Assembly: GCA_031763025.1 (NCBI GenBank)
Contig: JASSKH010000001.1
Coordinates: forward strand, 22,755,840-22,819,839
DNA: 64,000 nucleotides
Direction: 5' to 3'
Source of the DNA: Macrocystis pyrifera
Lineage: Eukaryota; Sar; Phaeophyceae; Laminariales; Laminariaceae
Part shown: positions 53,592-64,000 of the stretch, one piece after another
How positions within the stretch are numbered: position 1 is the stretch's first letter
How the letters are laid out: each line of letters opens with the position of its first letter
The notes under the pieces: generated by a model
Databases searched by the model: none
Seen by the model: the letters and a program-made list of their open reading frames with translations, nothing else
What the model was told of the DNA's origin: nothing
Position numbers and translations under genes: made by a program

Positions 53592-54368
53592 CTTAGGCCG
53601 TTTCTTATGCGGTTCGATTTCGAGCTTCAGATTTGTATTTTTCGATCTCAAAAATGAATGACCCTGCTTATGCAGTCCAAATATGCAAAATCCGACCGGA
53701 AATTTGTCGATTTGAGAATCCGATGACCCAAGTCGTCGGATTTTGGTGGGCATCAGATTTTCCGATCGAAAAATGGCATGCTCTTTGAATTCAAGATGTT
53801 ATCCACGACAGCAAACTGCTGCAGAACGATCGATGAGTTGGATGGTGATACAGTAGTTGCTGCATAGCGACGTTGCTTCGCGCCCGACGCGCGGACGGCG
53901 CGTCCCTCCGTGGCCAGACCGGAGTCGGCTGGCGCGGGCTCAGGCCTAGAGACCAAGAGAAGCGCACTCGGCACGCGCCTCTCCGTGGATACGTACTCGT
54001 AGACTACACTGCTGTACAGCAGCAGCAGCAGCAGCAGCAGCAGTCGGTCACAAAATGAAACACAAAATACCAAGACAGGTTGACTCTAGCGCACTCGCCA
54101 CGTCTCTTCGCTGCCAGACCAGAGGCAGTCAGCGTAGGCTCGGACGCTTGGGTCCTACGCGCAGGGCAGCGCACAGCGGGTCTCTTCGCGGCGCCAAACC
54201 GCAACAATAGCAGTTGGTCTCGGCGTTTGCTGGAATCTCACACGCACAATAATAAATCTGACTTTTCCGGATAGGTAGACTCTTTCGATTTGCCAAGTTC
54301 CTATGTGAAAATGCCATCCGGTCAAAATCTGAAGCTCAAAAATCGAACCGCATAGGAAACGGCCTTAG
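53592..54368. mobile_element. Terminal-inverted-repeat element, CT(T/A)AGGCCGTTTC ends
   Basis: Left end CTTAGGCCGTTTCTTATGCG, then GTTCGATTT.GAGCTTCAGATTTG. The right end is its near-exact reverse complement (about 45 bp in total). Flanks TATCGACC and TATCGCCT may be a decayed 8-bp target duplication. The interior holds (CAG)n at about 54014-54045 and no transposase, so it is non-autonomous and possibly hAT-related. Confidence 0.65.
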
Positions 54369-54411
54369 TATCGCCTATTAATAATTCGATTTCCATCAAG
54401 AGATCTGGCTT

Positions 54412-54737
54412 GTTTTTGTTTTTTTTTTCATCCCTCACTTTTACTTTCCAGCCTAACTCGTAGGAAGTTTTATCCTCAGCGATCTTCTCGACAAGCCGTG
54501 GCCACAGGTGTCGTCCCTTCTCCCCCCCCCGGTACGTGCTTTTATTTCTTGTCGCGCATAGGGTTCAGCATTCCCACTGCTCGTCGATTTTCATCGAATG
54601 TAGCTAACTCACGCTCTCGCGCTTTCCGCTTATCAATTTTTGTACAAGAAAAAGTCTCCAAGAGCACGCACTCGGTGAGTTGTGAACCCACGAAATTGAT
54701 CTTGATAGGCACGCGGACCACCTACCAAGTCACCGGG
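54412..54737 (-). mobile_element. tRNA-derived SINE, copy 4
   Basis: Minus-strand SINE with its tail as the T-run at 54412-54429 and head CCCGGTGACTTGGTAGGTGG. The B box is mutated (complement of GAGTTGTGAACCC). Confidence 0.8.
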
Positions 54738-54950
54738 TACGACTGTATACGATATCCTGTACCTGGCACACAGTCAAGATACTATCATTAATACTACGAT
54801 GAGATCAACCAAATCTGCGATTCTCAGACCTATGCCAATGGCAACGCGAAGTTCAAAAGTTTTCTTTCAAAAATATTGCTTAAAAAAAACAGCCGAAAAT
54901 ATCCTCGTACCGCCGCTGTGGGAAAAAAGGGAAAAAATGTTTGATTTTTC

Positions 54951-55849
54951 CAGGGCTTTTCGCAGGTCATGACCCGACCCGCGGGTCGAGTCACGGGGTG
55001 TTTAAAATGTCACGGGTCGGGTCGGGTCGGGTCAGGAAGTGTTCGAAATCTCACGGGTCGGGTCGGGTCCGGTCAAGAGGTTTTCAAATTTCACGAGAGG
55101 GTCGGGTCGGGTCAAGAGTTTTTCAAATCTCACGGGTCGGGTCGGGTCGGGTCGGGTCAAGAGGTGATGAAAAGCTCACGGGTCGGGTCAGGTCATGACC
55201 CGCGAGAAACAGGTCACTCGCGGGTCGGCCCAGCGTGACCCGCGAGTTCTTTTCTGCTGACCCGCGGGTCGGACCCGCGCATCCGGCCCGCAGATCCGAC
55301 ACTCAAAGCACTTCCCGCTCTCTTACCTAAAGGCTTTTCTCGTACAAATACTCAATAATACTCCTTTGGTATCTTATTCACACATTAAAACACTGCCAAA
55401 TCCATATACGCATGCCCGCATCCATTTATAGCCACTACAGCCAGGCCACATATCGCTTGTGGGCACAAAAATGGATAATAAATTGTTTTTGAAGTGTCGA
55501 CCCACGGGCCGGATCCACAGGTCGGACCTGCGGGTCAAGATAAATAGTATCACGGGTCAAGGTGACCCGACCCGCATGAAACCCGTGTCTCACGGGTCAA
55601 TCCGAAGGTGGCGGGTGGGGTCGGGTTGGGTCAGGAGGTTTTGAAATCTCGCGGGTCGGGTCGGGTCGGGTCAGGATGTTCTCAAATCTCACGGGTCGGG
55701 TCGGGGCGGGTCAACAACTTTTTAAATCTCGCGGGTCGGGTCGGGTCGGGTCAAGAGGCTTTCAAAATCTCACAGGTCGGGTTGGGTCAGCTGACCCGAC
55801 CCGACCCGACCCGACCCGTGACATTTGACCTGACCCGCGAAAAGCCCTG
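54951..55849. mobile_element. hAT-like non-autonomous element with GGGTC arrays
   Basis: Ends CAGGGCTTTTCGC and GCGAAAAGCCCTG are perfect 13-base inverted repeats, and GATTTTTC directly flanks both sides (54943-54950 and 55850-55857), a perfect 8-bp target duplication. An 8-bp duplication with CAGGG ends is typical of hAT transposons. Inside, each half has arrays of GGGTC separated by TTTTGAAATCTCACGG-type spacers, in inverted orientation towards the ends. The AT-rich centre carries no gene. Val-Gly-Ser-Gly-rich open frames are products of the array. Confidence 0.85.
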
Positions 55850-55857
55850 GATTTTTC

Positions 55858-57113
55858 CTTCTTTTTTTTCTAACGTCTGCAGGCGGCGCAATTTGTATTC
55901 TCTCGTGGCAAATTGTCAACACGCTGATAAAAATCAGCTCGTGCGACGATAGATGCTCTATCTCGATATAGACTCAGCCCACGGCCAACCCGCTTGGTGT
56001 CGGGCAAGGCCAACGAGTATAGATGACGGCATCGAAGATAGGAAGTGGATAAATGCTCGAGCAGAGCTTGCCGGCGGCGTCCTGCGGTATCCTCCCAAAC
56101 CTGAAAAAAAAAAACTGTTTTTTTGCCATTCGAGGCGGATCGAGAAATTTTGTCTTCTGTTTGGTACACACCAGCGGCTAATTGTTTTTTTATCGCACGC
56201 CTGGCCAGCGCCCGCCACACGTCACTGGCCATTGTGTGAAGACGGTGACCCAAGGGTGAGTCGGAGCCCCTAACGAGCGCACTCTGTTCAGAATTCATGA
56301 CGCATTCGTTGGTTTTGTCGATCGATGTCTGTCGACGACTCGGAATCTCGCCGCTTCGAACCAAAGATCGGCCTGAGTTTTTCTCAAGCCGATCTTGGCC
56401 CAACATCGGCCCAGATTTGCTTTTTTCGGGCTTTTCCAAAAGTTGGGAACTTTTTTTTTTTCTAAACGTGCCCATAGGAAGCGTGTTCTAAAATTTTTGG
56501 CGGGTATCTTTGGAATTCAAACTTTTTATTGATACTTCGCGTTCCCATTGGCATAGGTCTCACAAGTGTTTTTTTTTGGGACCTGGCATTTTACACGCCT
56601 TTTTTACGGGCAAGACAAAGGGGTTCATTACTGCACCAATCTTCTTTGTTTTTTTCGTCAGTTTGGTTATTAACATTTTTTGGTTATTTTTCATATGTGC
56701 CTTAGCTCCCAAAAAAAAAAGGAGTGCAGTAATTCATCTCTCGGGAAGACTATGATGAAGCACGTGTGAATTTTTCAGATCAAAGTTCGAAAAAACGGAC
56801 CGAGAATGTGCGTGAAACCCTAAAAAACTGTTTTTGGCTGTCCCAGCTCGCTGAAATTATGCGCGACATACATCTTCTGTTAGACGTGTGCATAGCTTCG
56901 GAGTCCGCGGGTCGCCCCGCCACCAAGGAAAAGACTTCAAGCAGAGGCTATGGTTGATAGCTTGTCATCATCTGTATGAGCAAGTCAACAAGAGAGGTTG
57001 AGAGGCGAGACCATCGCGCAGCAACAGCAGAGCTTGCTTGCTGTTGCTTGCTGCTGTTACTCCTTCCTGCTGCTGATGCATGGAGCTAAGGGCTGTTGTT
57101 AACGACACCATTA
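55858..57113. other. No gene recognised
   Basis: Several A- and T-runs and short frames without family resemblance. A short hydrophobic frame at 56510-56755 has one possible membrane segment but no other support. Confidence 0.4.
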
Positions 57114-57223
57114 ATATTACGGGGGATCATAGTAACTAGGACCTACGATACAGACAAAAATCTATATATTTCACTAATTTTACTAACAATATTTGGTCCT
57201 ATTTACTGTGGTCCCCCGTTATA
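57114..57223. mobile_element. TTACGGGGG foldback element
   Basis: 110 bp, from TATTACGGGGGATCATAG to CTGTGGTCCCCCGTTATA. Its interior is inverted relative to the copies at 16.9 and 40.3 kb (GGACCTACG first, ATATTTGGTCC last). Confidence 0.8.
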
Positions 57224-58169
57224 AGAGTGTCTTGCGCATAATATTTTGGTGTATCAACAGGGATTTCCGTCGGAAAGATAATCATAATCGAAGGCCTCCC
57301 GGCATGCGCGTAAATCGGAGACGAAAAATAAAAAATACCGGTAGCTAATAAAATATTGGATTCTACAGTTGGAAAAAAACACTTGCAGCAGCGGCAGCAC
57401 TTTTGCAGGTTCAAACGAGTCGAACAGAAACCGTGTAAGCAGCAGATGTAGTACAGCAGTACCTACGTGCAGCAGCATCAGCAGCAGCAGCAGCAGCAAG
57501 CTGCAGGAACACTTCCTTCGTAAGCAATAGCAAGCACCAACAGGCAGAAGTGCGATCTATTAATAATGCATGTAGCGCTCCTCGACACTCGCTGTGCAAG
57601 CAACGCCGCCACAACGAAAAGGTCGCCCTCGGTCTTAGTTGTCCTCTCTGCCCGAAAATGGATCGTAGCGGCGAGGATCAGGAGCGTGACGGTAAGGGTG
57701 CACGCGCTTGCAGCAGCAGCTGCTTACGGTAGCAGCAGCAGCAGCGTTGTAAAAACTTGCAAATTGGCAAGTTTTGGGAAATTTGGGTTTTTTAAGTCTT
57801 GCTAAAACTTGCCAAAATGAAATGGCAAGTCCAAATTTGCAAAAAAAAATTGGCAAGTTTTTTTGCCAAATACCTGGTACGTCACGTGTGTGTCGTTACA
57901 TGACCCTAAAGATGTCGGGACACAGCCCTTTGGCCCCTTGACAGATATTAATGGCAACGTTGCCTCGACATGCCTTGACTGACACAAAACTTCTATTAAT
58001 ACTACTGCTGTAGGTTTCTGTTCTGCACCTTTGACAGCGCGCGTTGTCCTGGCGCTTGACATATTTGATGGAGGAGTACGATCTACCTCATCTGTAAATC
58101 CATGAAGCAAATCTATGTACAGCAGTACAGGCATTTTATACCTGGTATTCGTGAGTTCGAAAGTCGGCG
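57224..58169. other. No gene; CAG-rich sequence
   Basis: CAG runs lie at about 57470-57500 and 57712-57745. Around 57755-57865 the motif ACTTGC(A)AAATTGGCAAGTTT occurs in direct and inverted form. No exon recognised. Confidence 0.45.
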
Positions 58170-58502
58170 TCCCCGGTGGCTTGGTAGGTGGTCCGCGAGC
58201 CTGTCAAGATCAATTTCGTGAGTTCGAGTCTCACCGAGTGCATGCTTATAGGGACTTTTTCTTGCATAAAAAATTGATAAGCGGAAAGCGCGAAAGCGTG
58301 AGTTGGCTACATTCGATGAAAATCGACGAGCAGTGGGAATGCTGAACCCTATGCGCGATAAAAACTAAAGGCACGTACCGGGGGGGAGAAGGGACGACAC
58401 CTGTGACCACGGCTTGGCCAGAAGATGGTCGAGGGTAAAACCTCCTACGAGTGGGCTGGAAAGTAAAAGTGACGATTAAAAAAAAAAAAAAAAAAAAAAA
58501 AA
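58170..58502 (+). mobile_element. tRNA-derived SINE, copy 5 (best head)
   Basis: 333 bp. Head CCCCGGTGGCTTGGTAGGTG with an intact B box GAGTTCGAGTCTCACC, body shared with the other copies, and an A24 tail at about 58478-58502. The AAGATC before the B-box region recalls a tRNA-Leu anticodon arm, but the parent tRNA is uncertain. Confidence 0.85.
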
Positions 58503-59678
58503 TAGCAGTAAAAAAGCAATTGATAAAATAACGATGCTCTACGTGGAAGAGACGAAATTCCTTTTTCATGTCGATCTTTCTATAGCAGCAGAGAGTAGAT
58601 AGGAAGGAGAGCAGAGAGTAGCATCAGCGGGCAAGATAGCAGTACGGTTGAGAATGTGAGGACATTAGACTATAACCAGTAGACGCGACTGCGCTTCGTA
58701 CGTAGGAGAGGCCAGCACCGCCCCGACTAGAGTCGGCATGTTCAGCCTTGCATCGTGTGGGAGTGTCGGAGCGTCCCCGGCGGAGTTGGATGGAGGCCCC
58801 AAGGGCTAGCTCGTATAGACGGCGGCCAAGCAACCAGGAGGAAATTACGCGGATTTTGCAACAAACTACCTGGCACGGCATTAATTATACGAGTGTCAAC
58901 CACCAGAGCGAAGATATTGGTTGGGGATTTATGCCAGACACTCGGCGGTGGTAGTCATATGCACACGGCAGATAGGAGCGTTGGTTGCTGGTGTGGTCGG
59001 GTTCGCAGTCGCAATTAAGCAAGCTACGGAAGAAGGTGTACAGCAGCAGCGTGCACGAGTGCGTGTGATACCTGTGAGCATGAAAAATACCCGAGGGCAG
59101 TTGTTGGTTTCCATCGTCACACTCGAGGCTTTCAAAGTTCAAAACGCGGGTTGCAAGGCCAGACTTGCAGCAGCCGCCGCCCGCTGCACCGTGCATATGT
59201 ACCTAGGCCCAGCCGACCACCTTGAGGTGGCAGTGCCACGCAAGGCTGGGAAAGGGGGGGCTCATGGTTACCACCGCTACGCACTCGTACATACCCCCAG
59301 AGCGATTGGGAGAATTCCTGCTCGGGGCTGGGCGGGTGCAGAAAGACACGTCACACCTCACGTTTGCACAACAGCCCTACTGCTGTAGCTCTGTTTGCAA
59401 ACACGCAACACCAAACACTTACCATGCCCTGATACTTCGATTCATTCAAACCTCACCTGCTGTCTAAGCAAGAGGTGGGCGCTTGGAGCCGGACGGAGAG
59501 TGCTGCAAAGAACCTTGTGATGGTGATCCCGGGTCTAGCTAGTTGGAGTACTACGTGGTTTGTAGGTTCTTGTGAGCTTGCCAGGCAGAAAAAAAGCTTG
59601 CAAGTGCAAATCTATATAGTCGTTCAAAGAAACGTGCAGTTATTATTCCGAGCCGACACATGAAAGCGTACTGCTACA
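58503..59678. other. No gene recognised
   Basis: The longest frame (58921-59388, ATG start, 155 codons) has one possible hydrophobic stretch near its start but no recognisable domain. GAGAGTAGATAGGA and GAGAGTAG at 58590-58620 form a short duplicate. Confidence 0.4.
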
Positions 59679-59787
59679 TATTACGGGGGACCATAGTAAA
59701 TAGGACCTACGGTTTACACTAAAATATATATATTTACATATTTTTACATATAATATTTGGTCCTATTTACTATGCCCCCCCGTAATA
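59679..59787. mobile_element. TTACGGGGG foldback element
   Basis: 109 bp, TATTACGGGGGACCATAG to CTATGCCCCCCCGTAATA, flanked by TA. Interior orientation as in the copy at 57.1 kb. Confidence 0.8.
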
Positions 59788-60826
59788 TAATACCTGGTAT
59801 AATCTCTGCATGTTTTTTTCACAACCGACGGAATTCATTATTTATAGCTATGGTGTCTACCGACGGAAACTAAATGGCCTAATTTGTTCAGACAGAGGAA
59901 GAGAGAAGAAAAGCAGAGCGACCGCACTCACTCGTCACGTGCCCCCTCCTGATTATTGATTATTAGCCCCCTCCTATATATATAGCTTCTCGTGATTGGT
60001 GTGCGAGTAGAGCACAGCACTGCTCGCTGCCAATTGATAGGCCTAGAGGGGCAGGCCTTCTGTTGTGGTTTCTCCCGCCCCCTAGCCCCATTCTTCTTTC
60101 GAAAGTGGGTTGAACGGAGAGCGGCCCCATGGTGATGCTGCGTGTCATACTTTTACACGTAGCAATTCGGGGCTCTCACTCACTATATTATTATAATAGC
60201 ACCCGTCACATCAACCCTATGAACCTCTAGCCCATCCCCTCGTGCCACCTCGAGACATATCAATGACAACCTAGACATCACAGCAGCAGCAACAACAGCA
60301 GCAACAACAGCAGCAACAACAACAGCAGCAGCAGCAGCAGCAGCAGCAGTAACTCAATTCCCTCGGAAAAATCCCACCCGACATCTGCATTGATAGATAT
60401 CTAGAAATAATACTTAACTCGTACCAGGTATGTTTATTATACTATTAATATTAATATGGAAGCAAATTCAATATTAACTTCAATTATGAAATTCAAACCT
60501 AATCATACAGCACTGTCTACTCGTACCACTAAATAATTTAATGGTAATTTTCTAAATAGAAAGGACAAGAAACATGACATTGATTGATGGTATGCGATAA
60601 ATTGTACCAGGTACCTGGTATCAGTTTTCCCTCCTTACTGCCATGTAGTATCATCACACTATACTTATAACGTCGACAGGTTGAAAAGCACACACACAAA
60701 ACGACCTACTACCAGTACACCTAACCCTGAGTAATAACCAAGTAGTATTGATGTAGACAAACCGCATACCTCGTAGAGTTTAGGAAATCACCATATAGTT
60801 CCGGGAACGCCAATACCTGATTTAGG
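59788..60826. other. No gene; AT-rich with CAG/CAA tract
   Basis: A CAGCAACAA/CAGCAG tract occupies 60277-60351. Palindromic CCAGGTACCTGG lies near 60606. No exon recognised. Confidence 0.5.
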
Positions 60827-61373
60827 CAGGGCTTTTCGCGGGTCAGGTCAAACCTCACGGGTCGGGTCGGGTCGGGTCGGGTCAGCTAACCCGACCTGAC
60901 ACCCGACTCGACCGCGAAAATATTGAGGTGTGTGGACTTGACCCGACCCGACCCGCGAGATTTTGAAACCATCATGACCCGACCCGACCCGACCCGACCC
61001 GCGAGATTTAACAAACTGCTGATCCGACCCGACCCGACCCTTGAGATTTGAAAATCTCCTAACCCGACCCTACCCGACCCGCGAGATTTCAAAACCTCCT
61101 GACCCGACCCGACCCGACCCGCCACCTTCCGATTGACCCGTGAGACACGGGCTTCATGCGGGTCGGGGTCTCCTTGACCCGCGATATCATTTACCTTGAC
61201 CCGCGGATTCGACCCACGAATCTGGCACGTGGGTCGAAACTTCAAAAACAATTAAATACTCATTTTGTGCACCGCAGCGATATGTGGCCTGGCTGTAGTG
61301 GGTATGGATGGATGCGGACATGCGTATATGGATTTGGCGATGTTTTAATGTTTGAACATCATACCAAAGGAGT
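60827..61373. mobile_element. Half of a second hAT-like GGGTC element
   Basis: Starts CAGGGCTTTTCGCGGGTCAG and follows, in reverse orientation, the right half of the element at 54951-55849 (down to about 55361), including the segment GGATGCGG.CATGCGTATATGG. The match stops at ATACCAAAGGAGT, exactly where gag sequence begins. The preceding 8 bases (GATTTAGG) would be its target duplication if the other end exists beyond the window. Confidence 0.75.
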
Positions 61374-64000
61374 GCCTCGGCGACAACGGCTAGACGTCGG
61401 GCGCAGGCGCGCGTGTCAGCCGAGCGCGCGGCATCAGCTGCCGCACGAGCCTCCAAGGCTGCCGCCGCGGCCTCCGAGGACGCCGCGCGCTCCGTCTTGT
61501 GCGCAAGATTCCATTTCTTGCGCCAGTGAAGCTCTGCGGGCTGCCCGGGCGAACAGCGCCTCCAAGACCCGTCGTGCCGCCGAGGCAAGGGCTTCAGCTG
61601 AGAGCCTTCCGCTCGTCGCGACTACCACGACAGCCACTCCAGCCCCCTCTTCAGCCCCCGGACTTGGCCCCTCGGACCCGCTTCCCCCCAGCACGATCGC
61701 GGTCGACGCCCGGACCAAGCGTACCGGGGACCTGGCCTTCCTGCAGGGGAGTGCCGCCTGCATGGCGGCCGAGCCCAACCCATGCTTCCCCCCTGAGGCG
61801 GCGACTCGGGTAGTCTCTGCCGCTCGCCGACTCCGACGCGAGATGCCCGCAGACGACCTCTCCGTCCACGACGCTTGGGTCGTGATATCGGACGGTTCCT
61901 GGGAGACCCAACAACACGGGGCGTACACCATGACTCTGTTGGTCAGCCTCCGGAAGGCGCACGACGCTTCTCCCACCACCGTTTCTTGGCCGAAACCTGT
62001 CGCCTGTCTCCTCCACTGTAAGCGGCGGGCACACTCCGCCCACCAGGGACCCCACCTCCCCGACAAGGGACTGGATGCTGGACACCACCTCGCCTCCTTC
62101 AGCGGTCCCTCGGACAACCGGGTTCACCAGCACCCGGGAGTTGAAGCCAGCTCTGTGACCCGGGACCGCTCTCGCTGCCGCGCTGGCGACCAGGACCGCC
62201 GGCGCCCGAGAGTTAGAGGGAATTCGGTCAGTCCGAACGGCAGGTTCCGCCGGGGCTCAGGTGCGGACATCGGCAGTGGCACGTCTCGGCGAAACGGGGC
62301 TGGACGTCGGAGAAACCGAGGCAAGGCGAAGAAGAGCTCGAGTGACAGCCGCTACCGCTCACGGCGAAACTCTTCTCGAGCCAGTTGTCCCAGTTCTTCC
62401 TCGGACGACAACAAAAGAGCCCCCGTCCCCGAGGTTACGGGCGCTACCAATAAGAAGCAAGTGGTTCCCTCGCTGACTGTTGCTGATTCTTCCGCCGCTC
62501 TTCTTGGTCGTTTGATCATGCCCGATGACCGCGCCATGCCCGCGTCATCTAACATTGCTCACGCCCGAACATCGGCGATCGACTCCGCCACCGCAGCCGC
62601 CGCGAAAAAACACACCGCCGACGTTCAACGGGCGTACAAACACCTAGGACTCCAAGACATTTCGCGTATTTCTGTCCTACCTTTTCCCTCTTCGATCAGC
62701 CCTTCCGATGCCGCGCAAAAACTCACTCGTTCGGTCTAGGCCTCCACCTCTGATATTCTCATGATGTGCAACGATGGCAGCCATGAACGCCTTAGTTCTA
62801 CTGATTGGATCCTCGGTTGAGAGTACCCCCTCAAGAAATCCTTCGCGCGCGCCATCGCGCCTGACAAACCCACGACCGCCCCTCTCAATACTTGATGGAT
62901 GATTTTTGGACAGGTGTCACGCGCCCTCGCAGCCGAATCGAAGGAACCAGAGGCGTTCACGCTCCTCCTGAGGTTACTGAGCCACCACCTCGCACCAACA
63001 CGGGGGGCAGCTACACCAAGTTGCATAATTTTGGCGTTCCTAACGGGACCCCCTTTTGCGATTTTAGCCGCGCATTTATTGGGGTGGTGTCAGCAGCGAC
63101 GGGGACTGAGCGTGTTTTGGCACCGGGGGTGGAAATTGTTTCGGAGGGGGTTCGGATGGCAGTGAACGAGCAGTACTCCAGCTTGATGCCCACGCTGTAA
63201 CCGGGAGTTTTGGCTACGGTATCGAGACCGTTCGGCACTTTGGACGCCATGTGGTTGACTTTTGAGACTCTCGCAAAAAACCAGACACCTGCCGTCAACA
63301 GCGAAAAATATTTTTCGTTGCCTGCTTCTTCGACGGGTGTGCTATCATCCGCCCCGTCGGGGCCCCGGCCCGCCAGTAATGGTCGCGGCCAGGGCCGGAC
63401 GCGTCCCTAGTCGCCTTCATGGCAGACGGGATCGCGCAATAGTCCGCTTGTGATGAATGTCAGCAAACCCATCCCTGACTGCCTAGACCCGTGGCTTGAC
63501 ACCTCTTCCAACTGCTGGCCCCTAGAATAACACCACTATGCTGAAGTTCACGCTGTTTTGCGTGTCCATCCAGACCGAGGACCCTCCCCTCTGGAGCGGC
63601 CTACTTTCATCGTCCGCTCGCGTGGCCGCCCTCAGCGAAAACCGAGGGCACTGTTTAAACTGTCACGAAGACACACACTCTCTGCGACAGTGTAGACACC
63701 CTTTTCTAAACCTGAGTGGTATTTTAAACCCCGACCTCCGAACACTCGGCGACGACGGCGCGGCGTTCGGTCGTTGGCACGAACGCATGATCAGACTCCG
63801 CCGCGAGAACAATTCACGACCTCACAAACACAACCAGAAGAAACACAGGCATCATCCCGACCACTCGCGTGGGCAACATCACGGCCAGGGTCAGCAGAAC
63901 AGACAAGGTGACTGCTACAACACACACACGGAACGAGGACATCAGCAGCCTAACTCCGGCCATCACGGTGGTGGTTCGACCGCTCCTGCCTCTTGCGCCC
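61374..64000 (+). pseudogene. Second, broken copy of the retrotransposon gag
   Basis: Homologous from GCCTCGGCGACAACGGCTAG onward to the gag at 21146-23770, colinear to the end of the window. It has no LTR, leader ORF or first 150 gag codons. Frames are broken: TAG at 62737 (AAG in the first copy), then further stops and shifts from about 62820 to 63600. The zinc knuckle CLNCHEDTHSLRQC is preserved near 63650-63691. Where the first copy has a stop at 23355 this one reads TGG. It is a relic of a related element, not a product of the same insertion. Confidence 0.85.

Noticed and set aside
54951-55849. GGGTC arrays as possible telomeric repeats
   Set aside because: They are confined within 13-base inverted ends and an 8-bp target duplication, so they belong to a transposon.
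58921-59388. 155-codon frame with an ATG
   Set aside because: No domain, no codon pattern distinguishable from the flanks, and a longer antisense frame in part of it.

Overview
The window looks like nuclear DNA of a repeat-rich, intron-bearing eukaryote. Its only recognisable host genes are split into five exons with GT(GC)...AG introns. It carries an LTR retrotransposon, a tRNA-derived SINE family with poly(A) tails, several inverted-repeat element families and many microsatellites. Multi-exon sarcosine/dimethylglycine N-methyltransferase (SDMT)-like genes, about 50% GC and long repeat-filled introns would fit a photosynthetic stramenopile such as a brown alga. That assignment is an inference, not something the sequence proves.

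Layout. 0-8.7 kb: no convincing gene; three SINE copies, a diverged tandem array (about 2.96-4.2 kb), a poly-G-capped repeat and a candidate inverted-repeat element (5.87-6.60 kb). 8.77-13.5 kb (+): SDMT-like gene 1, five exons with an open frame. 13.5-18.78 kb: no gene, one perfect foldback element. 18.78-32.28 kb: a 13.5-kb Ty3/gypsy-type retrotransposon with 278-bp LTRs (4 differences) and a CATA target duplication. It encodes gag with a zinc knuckle, a NADAR (YbiA-like) domain, aspartic protease, reverse transcriptase, RNase H, integrase, a chromodomain and a C-terminal Tudor/SH3-like segment. 32.3-37.1 kb: no gene. 37.1-40.85 kb (-): SDMT-like gene 2, decayed. 41.2-48.6 kb (-): SDMT-like gene 3, open in all five recognised exons. 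48.6-64 kb: no host gene recognised; a second LTR-like fragment with the same primer-binding site, a hAT-like element with perfect 8-bp target duplication and GGGTC arrays, two more SINEs, two foldback elements, half of a second hAT-like element, and from 61.37 kb a broken second copy of the retrotransposon gag that runs off the window.

How it fits together. Gene 3 and gene 2 lie head to tail on the minus strand and gene 1 faces them from the other side of the retrotransposon, so this is a small SDMT family whose locus has been enlarged by repeats. SDMT-type enzymes methylate sarcosine and dimethylglycine to glycine betaine, an osmolyte. The most unusual feature is the NADAR domain inside the retrotransposon polyprotein, between gag and protease: the family is linked to ADP-ribose chemistry and is not a standard Ty3/gypsy module.
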